This document shows, piece by piece, positions 56,021-64,000 of a stretch of DNA of 64,000 nucleotides (position 1 is its first letter; each line of letters begins with the position of its first letter). This stretch comes from Proteobacteria bacterium UBA981 (lineage in GTDB: Bacteria > Pseudomonadota > Gammaproteobacteria > Ga0077536), in contig DBBP01000032.1 in the NCBI GenBank assembly GCA_002292285.1, positions 25,247 through 89,246 of the forward strand, written 5' to 3'. The notes beneath the pieces were generated by a model. That model was given only the letters and a program-made list of their open reading frames with translations, was not told the DNA's origin and ran no database searches. The translations under genes and the position numbers were made by a program.

Positions 56021-57167
56021 CGCGCCTCCGAGCGCGCCACAAAAGGTCGGCCACCCCATGTGGCTGTTGGCGGAGCTTACCTATAAATGCCCGCTGCACT
56101 GTGTGTTCTGTTACAACCCGATTGACTACACCAATACGTTTAACGACGAGTTGAGTACGGAGGAGTGGATCTGCGTCCTGAAGGAAGGACGCGAAATTGG
56201 CGCCGTACAGCTCGGTCTTTCCGGTGGCGAACCGCTGATGCGCGACGATTTGGAAACAATCATCGGCGAAGCGCATCAGATGGGTTACTACACCAACCTG
56301 ATTACGTCTGGCGTGGGCCTGACCGAACCACGTATCAAGGCGATGAAAGCGGCCGGGCTCGACCACATTCAGCTTTCGTTTCAGGATTCCACCAGGGAGA
56401 TGAATGATTTCCTGTCCAGCACCAGGACGTTCGATCTCAAGAATAAAGTCGCGCAACTTATCAAGCAGTATGACTATCCGATGGTGTTCAATTGCGTGAT
56501 TCATCGGCTCAACATTGATCACATCGACAAAATTCTCGATATGGCCGAAAACATGGAGGCGGAATATGTCGAGCTTGCCAACACGCAGTACTACGCGTGG
56601 GCGCACGTTAACCGCGACCACCTGTTGCCAACTCATGAACAACTCATTCGCGCGGAGAAGATCGCGGACGAGTACAAAGCGCGCCTTGGCAACAAGATGC
56701 GCATTTTTTTCGTCGCGCCGGATTTCTACGAGAACCGCCCCAAGGCTTGTATGAATGGCTGGGGTTCAGTATTCACCGTCGTGACGGCCGACGGCGCGCT
56801 TCTGCCCTGCCACGAAGCACGTATGCTTCCAGGTATCAATTTTCCCAATGTTCGCGAACGTGGCCTCAAGTGGGCATGGTACGAGTCAGAAGCATTCAAT
56901 AAGTATCGTGGCGATGATTGGATGCAGGAACCTTGCCGCTCCTGTCCCGAAAAAACCAAGGACTTCGGCGGCTGTCGTTGCCAGGCATTTTTACTAACGG
57001 GTGACGCGACGAATGCCGATCCGGTGTGCGACAAATCGCAACATCACGAAGTCGTACTGGCTGCGCGCGACAACGCCGCCAGGAAAAGCAACGTCATCCC
57101 GAGCAAGCCTATCTCTTTTCGAAATGACAAGAACTCACGCCAATTAAGCGCCGACGGTATCGTCTAG
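55992..57167 (+). CDS. pqqE: PqqE radical SAM enzyme
   Basis: 391 residues. The radical SAM motif C-P-L-H-C-V-F-C is at about 33-40; auxiliary cluster Cys occur in C-M-N-G-W-G and C-R-S-C-P, and the C-terminal segment (C-R-C-Q-A-F, C-D-K-S) is SPASM-like. It joins the Glu and Tyr side chains of PqqA by a C-C bond, using S-adenosylmethionine. Last gene of the pqqABCDE operon; pqqF/G proteases are not in this window. Confidence 0.97.
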   Translation: MSADGLESSSAPPSAPQKVGHPMWLLAELTYKCPLHCVFCYNPIDYTNTFNDELSTEEWICVLKEGREIGAVQLGLSGGEPLMRDDLETIIGEAHQMGYYTNLITSGVGLTEPRIKAMKAAGLDHIQLSFQDSTREMNDFLSSTRTFDLKNKVAQLIKQYDYPMVFNCVIHRLNIDHIDKILDMAENMEAEYVELANTQYYAWAHVNRDHLLPTHEQLIRAEKIADEYKARLGNKMRIFFVAPDFYENRPKACMNGWGSVFTVVTADGALLPCHEARMLPGINFPNVRERGLKWAWYESEAFNKYRGDDWMQEPCRSCPEKTKDFGGCRCQAFLLTGDATNADPVCDKSQHHEVVLAARDNAARKSNVIPSKPISFRNDKNSRQLSADGIV

Positions 57168-57228
57168 GCGACTGTCGTCTTAGGAAGGATGCCAAGCCTT
57201 TTCGCGCGTCCTAAACGCGTGAATCCGC

Positions 57229-58224
57229 TTAACAGCTTGCAGCGGCCTTCACCAGATTACGCATCAAACGAATCGCTTGATCATGCGGGACTCGGCCGCA
57301 GCCACAAGAGGACGACACTAATAGCCTTTCTGTCGGAATTATTGACTTAAGGTCTTCGATTTTCTCAATCAGCAGTTCGTCGCTCGAGGGTGGTGATTTC
57401 ACATCGGCGATACCGGCGATGATCTCCATCGAATCCGGCAAGTCACGCAGGATCTGCCGGTCTTCCCACTGACCAGGATACGAACATTCGATATGTACGC
57501 GGTCGACGTAACCCTCCAATTGTTGAATCAAAGGCAGCAGGCTGCGCAGATTTTGAGATTCGGTCGCTGTCGTCCGGGATATATCGCCCAAACAAAAATG
57601 CACCGAACGTGTGACGCCGGCGGCGACTTCAAGCGGTGCTTTTACGAACGGAAGAATATCATCGACCGTCTGCGTACCACTGACGAGTTCAACGGCCTCC
57701 ATCGGCGCGTCGAGCTGAATTTCTCTCGCACCGGCATCGAGCATATCCTTGATTTCGTTCTTCACAATGCGCGTCAGATCATGCAAATAGGACCGGTCTT
57801 GCGACCTGAAATCATGGCCTATGGTCAACGGTGAGGGAATTGACACCTTGCCCAGACTCGGTTCAATGGCTACCTCTCTTAGATAGGCGGCAGCATGGCC
57901 CGTCCCGGAAGGTGCGGACAGTTCCCCCACCACCTCGTAGACCCCGATCCCATCCCATCCTTGTGACGTATCTCTGGCTCGCAGCGTTTCCAGCCCGTGC
58001 AAACGTGGCGGTACGTGATGAAGAAAATCGGGTGCGAATACCTCACCGCCCATGATCTCGTCGAGGCCGCAGGCGATTTGCTCGTCCATCGCGATGCGTG
58101 CGGCGGCCGTCAGATAGGAGGCTGCCTGCTGTTCTGACAATTCGCCGGAGTAGTACCGTTTTAAGTGCGGTCGAAGCCCGAATGGTATCGGCCATGACCC
58201 CACAACGGTCGTTCGAACCGCCAT
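57229..58224 (-). CDS. MetE-like zinc methyltransferase-fold protein
   Basis: 331 residues, corresponding to the C-terminal catalytic half of cobalamin-independent methionine synthase. Starts V-V-G-S-W-P; zinc ligands are visible as H-F-C (His and Cys), Glu in H-I-E-C and Cys in S-S-C-G-C-G. Full MetE is about 750 residues and has an N-terminal duplicate, absent here. Such short proteins may methylate other thiols or act in methyl metabolism. It is convergent with pqqE (61-base gap). Confidence 0.88.
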   Translation of the reverse strand: MAVRTTVVGSWPIPFGLRPHLKRYYSGELSEQQAASYLTAAARIAMDEQIACGLDEIMGGEVFAPDFLHHVPPRLHGLETLRARDTSQGWDGIGVYEVVGELSAPSGTGHAAAYLREVAIEPSLGKVSIPSPLTIGHDFRSQDRSYLHDLTRIVKNEIKDMLDAGAREIQLDAPMEAVELVSGTQTVDDILPFVKAPLEVAAGVTRSVHFCLGDISRTTATESQNLRSLLPLIQQLEGYVDRVHIECSYPGQWEDRQILRDLPDSMEIIAGIADVKSPPSSDELLIEKIEDLKSIIPTERLLVSSSCGCGRVPHDQAIRLMRNLVKAAASC

Positions 58225-58710
58225 AGAATATTCCTAATTTGTTCTCGAACGCTTCTTGTACTTGATTGGTAGCGGAAACTCCACAGCATTCAGCTCGACG
58301 AACACAGATGCACAAGCTAAACGAGCGCAGCTGCCGAAAATATTGCGGCAACTGCTAAAGGGGCCGATCAACTTAACTCGCTAAACTTGCCGGGTTGTTT
58401 TACGTTTCGAAGAAGAGACGATAGGACAGCCACGTAACTGCGGCATCGAAAATCATTAGTGTTTGAGGCGAATGTAGACATCTTCGTTTTCTCGAGTTTG
58501 TGCCTTGGCGAATCTAGCAAAGTGATGGGAGATCGCACCGATCTACAACAGGAGCATTCGCGAATCGAACGTACCCGCCCGTGGCGCGCTCTAATGTCGG
58601 CGCCAAAAGTTAATCAGCCGAATGAGTGCATGACGTTATCCGCTCGGCAGGGGGTACAGGCGCCGTGCGTGTTTGATCCCTTTGTTTTTATTGCGGTACC
58701 CGCTCGGCAT
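58225..58710. other. Intergenic region, no gene
   Basis: About 485 bases upstream of the MetE-like gene, before a low-confidence ORF. No hairpin or homologous ORF seen; the region begins the remnant-rich stretch. Confidence 0.45.
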
Positions 58711-59082
58711 TCACAAATTCGAAAAGCTACCAGGCTTGGGCAGACTTGGAGCGCTATTTGCTCTTGGTCTAGTCTGAGGAGCACCATGGCTCTGCGTAGA
58801 AAGTTTCTGATTTCGCGCTCTCTTTTCTGTAGTCGTAGTAGGTGCGTTGCGCAACATATTAAGCGTTTCTCCACGACTGGGAACGCGAACGCTTTCTATT
58901 GTCGTCATTGGGGGAGGAGCTTGCGATCTAGGTTGTTGGTATTGCTGGTGGTCTAAAACGTCGAGGCCGGGAAGGTTTACTAATCCCTTGCGATGTGGCC
59001 CAGCTGTAGGATTGACTCCGCTTGGCGGTTTTGGATGCCCCGTCTCCTGCCAAACATGCTTGAGTTTCGCTGTATTACTCAT
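58711..59082 (-). CDS. Hypothetical Pro/Ser-rich protein, uncertain
   Basis: 123 codons from ATG 59082 (TTG 59202 would give 163). Composition is rich in Pro, Ser, Thr and Arg, with no family recognised. It lies in a region of mobile-element remnants and may be a chance frame. A GGAG lies 14 bases before the ATG, which is rather far. Confidence 0.3.
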   Translation of the reverse strand: MSNTAKLKHVWQETGHPKPPSGVNPTAGPHRKGLVNLPGLDVLDHQQYQQPRSQAPPPMTTIESVRVPSRGETLNMLRNAPTTTTEKRARNQKLSTQSHGAPQTRPRANSAPSLPKPGSFSNL

Positions 59083-59225
59083 GGATACATCTATATCTCC
59101 AAGAGATACTGACACTCCGTGCAGCAAAGGTGCAGTGCTGCCACGAACTTGAAAATGAGGATCCGGCGAAGAAGCTGAAAAGGCAGCTAGGCTAGGCGGC
59201 AACAGAACGTCGCAAGGACGCGAAC

Positions 59226-59560
59226 ATGTTGCCGTTGCCTGTGGGCAGGGAAACCAGTGCGGGTGTTGGTGCGTCGCGCTATGAACGCCATGGCCCGGAA
59301 CGCACCCTCCTTTACCAGCTTGCCGACCTACACTATCCGGCGTTCAAGGCCTACTTGACGGCGCAGGGAAGCACAGCGCCAGTGTATGTCGCGCGAGTTC
59401 GACGAGTACCCCAATTGCGGCCGCCTTGAACATGGGTTTCTGCGGGTTCGGTGCGAGAGTTGCCATGCCGAACACCTCGTGGCGTTTAGCTGTAAACGGC
59501 GCTGTTTTTGCGCCAGTTGTGGTGCCCGGCGCATGGTCGACGACTGCAGCGACGCAGGAG
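59226..59560 (+). pseudogene. IS91-family transposase N-terminal remnant
   Basis: Frame 1 reads E-R-T-L-L-Y-Q-L-A-D-L-H-Y-P-A-F-K-A-Y-L; after a one-base shift near 59386 frame 2 gives C-G-R-L-E-H-G-F-L-R-V-R-C, C-H-A-E-H-L-V-A-F-S-C-K-R-R and C-A-S-C-G-A-R-R-M. This is the zinc-binding N-terminal domain of IS91/ISCR-type transposases. The rest is lost. Evidence of past insertion. Confidence 0.85.
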
Positions 59561-59790
59561 GTAGAGCTATGCAGGAAGCCAAAGCCGACGGGTTCTATTG
59601 CCTCGTCACTCGAAACCGTCTGACAATTGCACCGACGTGCGGAATTTCTCACAGCTCTGGAGGCCCGATCACAGCCATCATCCCCTCGAAGTATAGGTCG
59701 GCGGCTGTTTGATGCCCCCGGAATACTTTGTGGAATTGCAGAATGCGGCGTTTATACTTCTTGTACTTGCGCTGCACTCCGGTAGGGACA

Positions 59791-59810
59791 AGACAACTCA
59801 AGACAACTCA
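59791..59810 (+). repeat. 10-bp tandem duplication
   Basis: AGACAACTCA occurs twice in direct tandem 38 bases before the channel gene's start codon. It could be a slippage product; its effect is unknown. Confidence 0.5.
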
Positions 59811-59848
59811 ACGCATCGCATACGCTGGTATAAACGGGGAACAGCTAG

Positions 59849-62110
59849 GTGACGGCACCTGATCTCGCGCGCAGCCGGAACTCGCGTCCAGAATTGAAAG
59901 GCCTGATTATCGGTTGGATATTGGTCGCGGCTTTGCTATTGAGCTACAACAGTTATCGCTATAACAACGAACACGACGAACTTGCCAATGCCTATCAATC
60001 TGCGGCGCAAGATGCGGCAATCAAAGCCAGTGAGAAAATTGGCGGGCAACTGGACCAGCTGGCACGCTTAACTGAGCGCGTAGCAGCAGATCTGGCCAAT
60101 CATGCCGCCAGTCAAGGCAGCATCAAGACCTACCTCGAGCAGGCACTAGCCGATTCCGACGGTATCAGTGCACTCACCGCAGGGTATTCAGCACACGCGA
60201 TGCCCGGTTCATTTAAGCGCAGCGATGATGCTGTTTTCCAGTTCTTGATCGCGAGAAAACGGAATCAGGAGATAAGCCTGGAATTCGGCCAATACTCCGA
60301 AGAAACGATTCGCCAGACGCCTGATATCGATGACTGGTACGCGGACGCCATGGACAAAGGTGACGGCACCTGGAATGAGCCGTATTACTCAACGGTCACC
60401 AAAACATGGTGGGCTGCTGGCCACAGCACTCCGCTTTTCGATTCCGCTAACGAGCGAGCGGTCGGTGTTGTCGCCGCGGAGCTCACGCTGAGTGACATTC
60501 GTGACCTCGCCTACGATGCGATCTCGGAAAATTTCAAGGATTTCCCGGTTGAAGCTTCTTACGCTTTCATCCTCTCCGAGGAGGGCTATTTCGTATCCCA
60601 TCCCGACCCCACCTTCGTAGACCAACGGAGGACCATCGCCGATTTTAGTGACGACAAATTAACCAACGTCGAGATTATCCCGACCCTGGAACTGGTCACC
60701 GCAGGGGATTCGAAAACAGCGGTTCACCTGCTGGAAAAGCACCATGACAAAATCTCTGGGCAGGACCAATCGGTGTACTTCGCCCGCGTTGCGCAGCAAG
60801 ACTGGTGGATCGGGATTGTTATCGACCAACGCGCAATAGACGAAAGCGTTGAGTTCACAGCAAAAAGACACTTCCGAAAAATCGGCTTGCTGTTAAGTGT
60901 GCTGTCTTTGGTGTTCGGCGTTGTCGCGCTGCTTGCGCGTTTAGATCGCGGTTCGACAAGCAGCCTGATCGTCGCCTCGGCCGCATTTTCCATTTGTTGC
61001 CTGACCGCAATCGCTTATGTCTGGTCAATAAAAGTCAATTTGGTCCACACGACAGGCATCGACGACCATCGACTGGTTAATCCCGCCATCTCGGCCAAGA
61101 TCCGTTTGCGCTACAAAGTGCAAAATGACGCCGGCACCAGTACCCCACAAGTCATACCGACGGGCTTGTTCATACAATCGCTGGAATTTTCCAGCGCCAA
61201 CAACGTCACCCTAACCGGCTACATGTGGCAAAAGTATTCGCTCGATTCATTGAAGGAATCCGGGCCACCCGATCCCTTGATATTTCCTGAGTCTGAAGAG
61301 ACCGAAATTACGCAAAGCTACGCGCACGAGTACCTCACAAAAGATGCCAACGGCGAAGCCGTCGCGCATAAAGTGTTTGGCTGGTATTTCAAGGCTGTGC
61401 TGCGCCAGGAATTTGATTACTCCGAGTACCCGTTTGATCGCGAGAATGTGTGGATTCGCCTGTGGCACGGACGCCCGCACAGCGATGTATTACTTACGCC
61501 GGATTACGCGGCCTACGAAAGTACTGATCCGAGTAAATTTCCCGGTCTGGAAATGCAGGATTTCGTCATCGAGGGTTGGCAATTGGCTGGCAGCTACTTC
61601 AGTTACCGCGAGAACAGCTACAACACGAACTTCGGCTCACACGATCACCAGATGCGCAAGAATTTCCCTGAGCTGTACTTCAATATCGCGCTGCAACGCG
61701 ACTTTCTGAACGCGTTCATCGTCAGCATTATTCCGCTGGCGGTGATCGCGTTGCTGCTATTTCTGGTGCTTTTTACCATTCGCACGGACGCACCCGGGAC
61801 AGAGTTTATTGGATTCAATGTGTCAGGTGTTCTCGGCTTCTGCGCCGCTTTGTTTTTTGTCATCATTCTCGAGCATACCAGTATGCGCAGCCAGTTGGTG
61901 GCTCAGGGGATCATCTATCTCGAAACGTTTTACTTCGTCATGTACGTCGCACTGATGGCGATTGCGCTGAACGCTATTCTAGTTGCTCAACCTGAGCCTC
62001 CGCGATGGATAGCATTCCGCGACAACCTCATTCCGAGATTGCTCTATTGGCCTTTGCTGGCCTTGTTGTCGTTGATCATCACGGTGTTTCCCTTTCGCAT
62101 ATTGGTCTGA
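59849..62110 (+). CDS. Cache-domain sensor fused to a pentameric ligand-gated ion channel
   Basis: 753 residues from GTG 59849 (GGGGAA upstream). TM1 about 18-36; extracytoplasmic double Cache-like sensor about 40-335 (W-Y-A-D-A, G-V-V-A-A-E-L-T, F-I-L-S-E-E-G-Y-F-V-S-H-P-D); two helices 345-363 and 372-395; then a second extracytoplasmic beta-domain 405-610 with Y-P-F-D-R-E-N-V-W-I-R-L at 527-538, the Pro-loop pattern of pLGIC ligand domains. Channel helices follow: M1 619-644 (Pro629), M2 about 655-675, M3 687-713, M4 729-750. Such channels open on ligand binding, probably passing ions across the inner membrane. A fused periplasmic sensor is uncommon. Full-length and intact among IS remnants. 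The ligand is unknown. Confidence 0.88.
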   Translation: MTAPDLARSRNSRPELKGLIIGWILVAALLLSYNSYRYNNEHDELANAYQSAAQDAAIKASEKIGGQLDQLARLTERVAADLANHAASQGSIKTYLEQALADSDGISALTAGYSAHAMPGSFKRSDDAVFQFLIARKRNQEISLEFGQYSEETIRQTPDIDDWYADAMDKGDGTWNEPYYSTVTKTWWAAGHSTPLFDSANERAVGVVAAELTLSDIRDLAYDAISENFKDFPVEASYAFILSEEGYFVSHPDPTFVDQRRTIADFSDDKLTNVEIIPTLELVTAGDSKTAVHLLEKHHDKISGQDQSVYFARVAQQDWWIGIVIDQRAIDESVEFTAKRHFRKIGLLLSVLSLVFGVVALLARLDRGSTSSLIVASAAFSICCLTAIAYVWSIKVNLVHTTGIDDHRLVNPAISAKIRLRYKVQNDAGTSTPQVIPTGLFIQSLEFSSANNVTLTGYMWQKYSLDSLKESGPPDPLIFPESEETEITQSYAHEYLTKDANGEAVAHKVFGWYFKAVLRQEFDYSEYPFDRENVWIRLWHGRPHSDVLLTPDYAAYESTDPSKFPGLEMQDFVIEGWQLAGSYFSYRENSYNTNFGSHDHQMRKNFPELYFNIALQRDFLNAFIVSIIPLAVIALLLFLVLFTIRTDAPGTEFIGFNVSGVLGFCAALFFVIILEHTSMRSQLVAQGIIYLETFYFVMYVALMAIALNAILVAQPEPPRWIAFRDNLIPRLLYWPLLALLSLIITVFPFRILV

Positions 62111-62847
62111 CCGGTAGCGGTGCTGGTTTCCAGCGACCGCGTTCAGGGCCATGTCATGGGCTTGCCTGTCCAGACAGGGTTCAGCGGTTACAAGCAGCCG
62201 CGCATTGCGACGATTTTGAGGACGGGGTCAACGGGGCAGAGTTGTTGAAAGCAATTGGCAGTTGGCGATTGGCTATAACTGAGCCGCGTTCAAAAACACT
62301 GGCTCCCTGATTCGATGTTTTCGATTACATCGAATGCTTCTGCAATCCGAGAAAACGTCGACGCTTGGAAATACTTAAACAGGAAAGGTACATTGACGTC
62401 GAGGAGGTGTGGTATTTAGCCCGGATGTCGGGCTCAAACATGGCAGGTAGCCCAGCAAGGAAAGCGTAAGCGTCAGCAATAAAAACGAAAATGCGAATAA
62501 ATAGGACATCAAAATCATGCGGCTTAGTACACAGCCATGGTCCCGAGAGTGATTTAGCGAAAGCGGCTAGGCGAGGACAACAATGATTAGGATGATGTTG
62601 CCTAAAAAAAACGATAGCCGAAAAGCGTCGGGTTATCTTTCGGCGGCCAGCAAAAAAGTGGTGTATTGCGAATTACTAATTATCGCTTGAAAACGGCAAT
62701 CCCGGCAGTCTTGTTCCGCAACACGTCCTTCACTACCCTTCTTTATCATGAAGGGTTTCCTGCTACCTCTTGCACATCCGTTATCCTCAATCGCCATGCT
62801 CTTAGGACGCCGGAGGCGTCAAGACTGTGGTCGCGGAAAGTCTCATC
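62111..62847. other. Intergenic region with IS remnant
   Basis: About 735 bases without an intact gene. It holds the IS3-type remnant at 62311-62370. Other short frames have no family features. Confidence 0.5.
62311..62370 (+). pseudogene. IS3-family transposase C-terminal remnant
   Basis: The reading F-D-V-F-D-Y-I-E-C-F-C-N-P-R-K-R-R matches the conserved end of IS3 OrfB (D-V-F-D-Y-I-E-x-F-Y-N-P-x-R-R). Only about 20 codons remain, in a frame stopped just upstream. A degenerate fossil. Confidence 0.65.
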
Positions 62848-63845
62848 ATGAAGCAGCAACTTCTGAGCGTCAGTCGTTCTCGACGACGCGCTCCCAATCT
62901 CTCACCGGTTGACCGATTCCTACTTGGGTTTTGGTCGTTGTTCCTCGATCCGCGCCACATCCGGCGGGCCGCTGTCGTTATTCGAGCATCGACCCTTTAC
63001 CAATTTCACGACATCCTCAAGAAGCGAAAGTATCGACTGCTCCATTCGTCTTCGCGTAGAAGAAAGCCAGGACCTAAAGGCTCATCTCCCGAACTCGTAC
63101 GCGTTATCGTTGAAATGAAGCGACGCAACGCAACCCGCGCTTCGGATGCCGTCGGATCGCAATTGCCGTGCAAATCACCGAAACGTTCGCGATCGACATC
63201 GACAAAGACCTGGTTAAATGGGTGCTGGACCAGCATTACAGCCCGATAACCGGCGGCGGCCCATTTTGGCTGACGTTTCTTGGGCATACCAAGGACAGCC
63301 TCTGGAGCATCGATTTCTTTCGTTGCGAAACTATTTTATTGAACAGCTACTGGGTACTGGTCGCGATGGACCAGTTTACGAGGCGCAATATTGGGTTCGG
63401 TGTGCACGCGGGCGACGTCGAAGGGGTCGCGCTTTGCTACATGTTCAATAGAGCCATTTCTAACCCAGGTGCGCCACACTATTTGAGCTCTGACAACGAT
63501 CCGTTATTCAGATACCGCCGATGGAAAGCTAATCTTCGTGTACTCGAGATCGACGAGGCTAAATCCATACCCTACACGCCGCAATTGCATCCATTCGTCG
63601 AGCGATTGATCGGAACGATCCGCGGTGAATACCTTGACCACCTCTTCTTCTGGATCGCCGGGGACCTTGAACGAGAATTAGCGAGTTTCGCGAACTACTA
63701 CAATCGAAAACGCGTACATCATTCTTTGGGCGGAGCGTCGCCGGAGGTGGCGAGCGGCGAGCCCAGAAATCCGCGTGCACCAATTGGCGACTATTCGTGG
63801 CAACACTATTGCAATGGGCTTTTTCAGTTCCCAGTGGCCGCGTGA
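62848..63845 (+). pseudogene. rve-integrase-core transposase gene with 5-bp duplication frameshift
   Basis: Frame 1 (from ATG 62848) reads a helix-turn-helix part; frame 2 (63168-63845) holds the DDE core: S-I-D-F-F-R-C, S-S-D-N-D-P-L and H-P-F-V-E-R-L-I-G-T-I-R, giving D, D, E. The frames differ by two, and CGCAA at 63124-63128 is exactly repeated at 63129-63133. Removing one copy restores a single reading frame across 333 residues (R-R-N-P-R-F-G-C-R-R joins smoothly). A recent inactivation by slippage is likely. IS481/rve-like. Confidence 0.88.
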
Positions 63846-63964
63846 TTTTTGAATTCGCCACACATAGGGAATCTGACTTGTGAAGGAAACGCGAAGGTGG
63901 CGAAAGATCGGCAATAAAATAACTTTGCGCTCGCCACCAATTTCACGATTTTTTCGGGATATAT

Positions 63965-63972
63965 GGGGACAG
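63965..63972 (+). repeat. GGGGACAG core copy at window end
   Basis: TGGGGACAGTTTGCC lies about 120 bases after the integrase pseudogene. It is another copy of the dispersed core found at 2821, 6467, 22532, 24336 and 37238. The window ends before a partner arm could be seen. Confidence 0.5.
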
Positions 63973-64000
63973 TTTGCCTAAGGAATGTCTGAATAAGGCA

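Noticed and set aside
56013..56642. 209-codon minus-strand frame within pqqE
   Set aside because: PqqE is certain on the plus strand; the antisense frame is an artefact of codon bias.

Overview
The window looks like chromosomal DNA of an uncultured, catabolically versatile gammaproteobacterium. This is inferred from the style of the proteins (an E. coli-like YghU, an OxyR-like regulator numbered like the E. coli protein, gammaproteobacterial CGNR and DUF924 proteins, a pqqABCDE cluster) and from GGGGACAG palindromes of the kind that accompany REP-associated transposases. No rRNA, tRNA or CRISPR was seen.

Positions 1-33 kb are an accessory degradation and detoxification region. It holds two Baeyer-Villiger-type flavin monooxygenases, an FAD monooxygenase fused to a cytochrome b5 domain, Rieske proteins, two luciferase-like monooxygenases, glutathione transferases, two DsbA/HCCA-isomerase-like proteins, SDRs, VOC proteins, an epoxide hydrolase, a nitroreductase and an amidohydrolase. 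TetR and AraC regulators are interspersed. Most genes stand alone or in short runs and no complete pathway can be read. The substrates are probably hydrophobic ring compounds such as terpenoids, steroids or aromatics, but the sequence does not say which.

Positions 33-42 kb are decaying and duplicated. There is a frameshifted kinase-fold gene, a membrane-anchored ankyrin protein, a DMT transporter, nitronate monooxygenase, a Nu-class GST, a TetR gene with an in-frame amber codon, and a GST-like gene followed by a duplicated remnant of its own C-terminus.

Positions 42-51 kb carry a redox-stress neighbourhood. Three tandem cytochrome P460-type genes (the middle one frameshifted) and a c-type cytochrome are transcribed away from a divergent OxyR-like regulator with Cys199 and Cys208. 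Next come a cysteine-desulfurase-like enzyme, a two-domain AhpD-like protein whose second active site reads C-x-x-UGA (a strong selenoprotein candidate), and a CmcJ/NvfI-type oxygenase.

Positions 51-58 kb hold a NarL/LuxR-type two-component system divergent from pqqABCDE, then a MetE-like zinc protein. Positions 58-64 kb are an insertion-element graveyard (IS91, IS3 and rve-integrase remnants). It surrounds an intact gene that fuses a periplasmic Cache sensor to a pentameric ligand-gated ion channel.

The most interesting items are the candidate selenocysteine AhpD protein, the Cache-channel fusion, the P460/OxyR locus, the flavin monooxygenase-cytochrome b5 fusion, and a transporter gene split exactly by a GGGGACAG palindrome.
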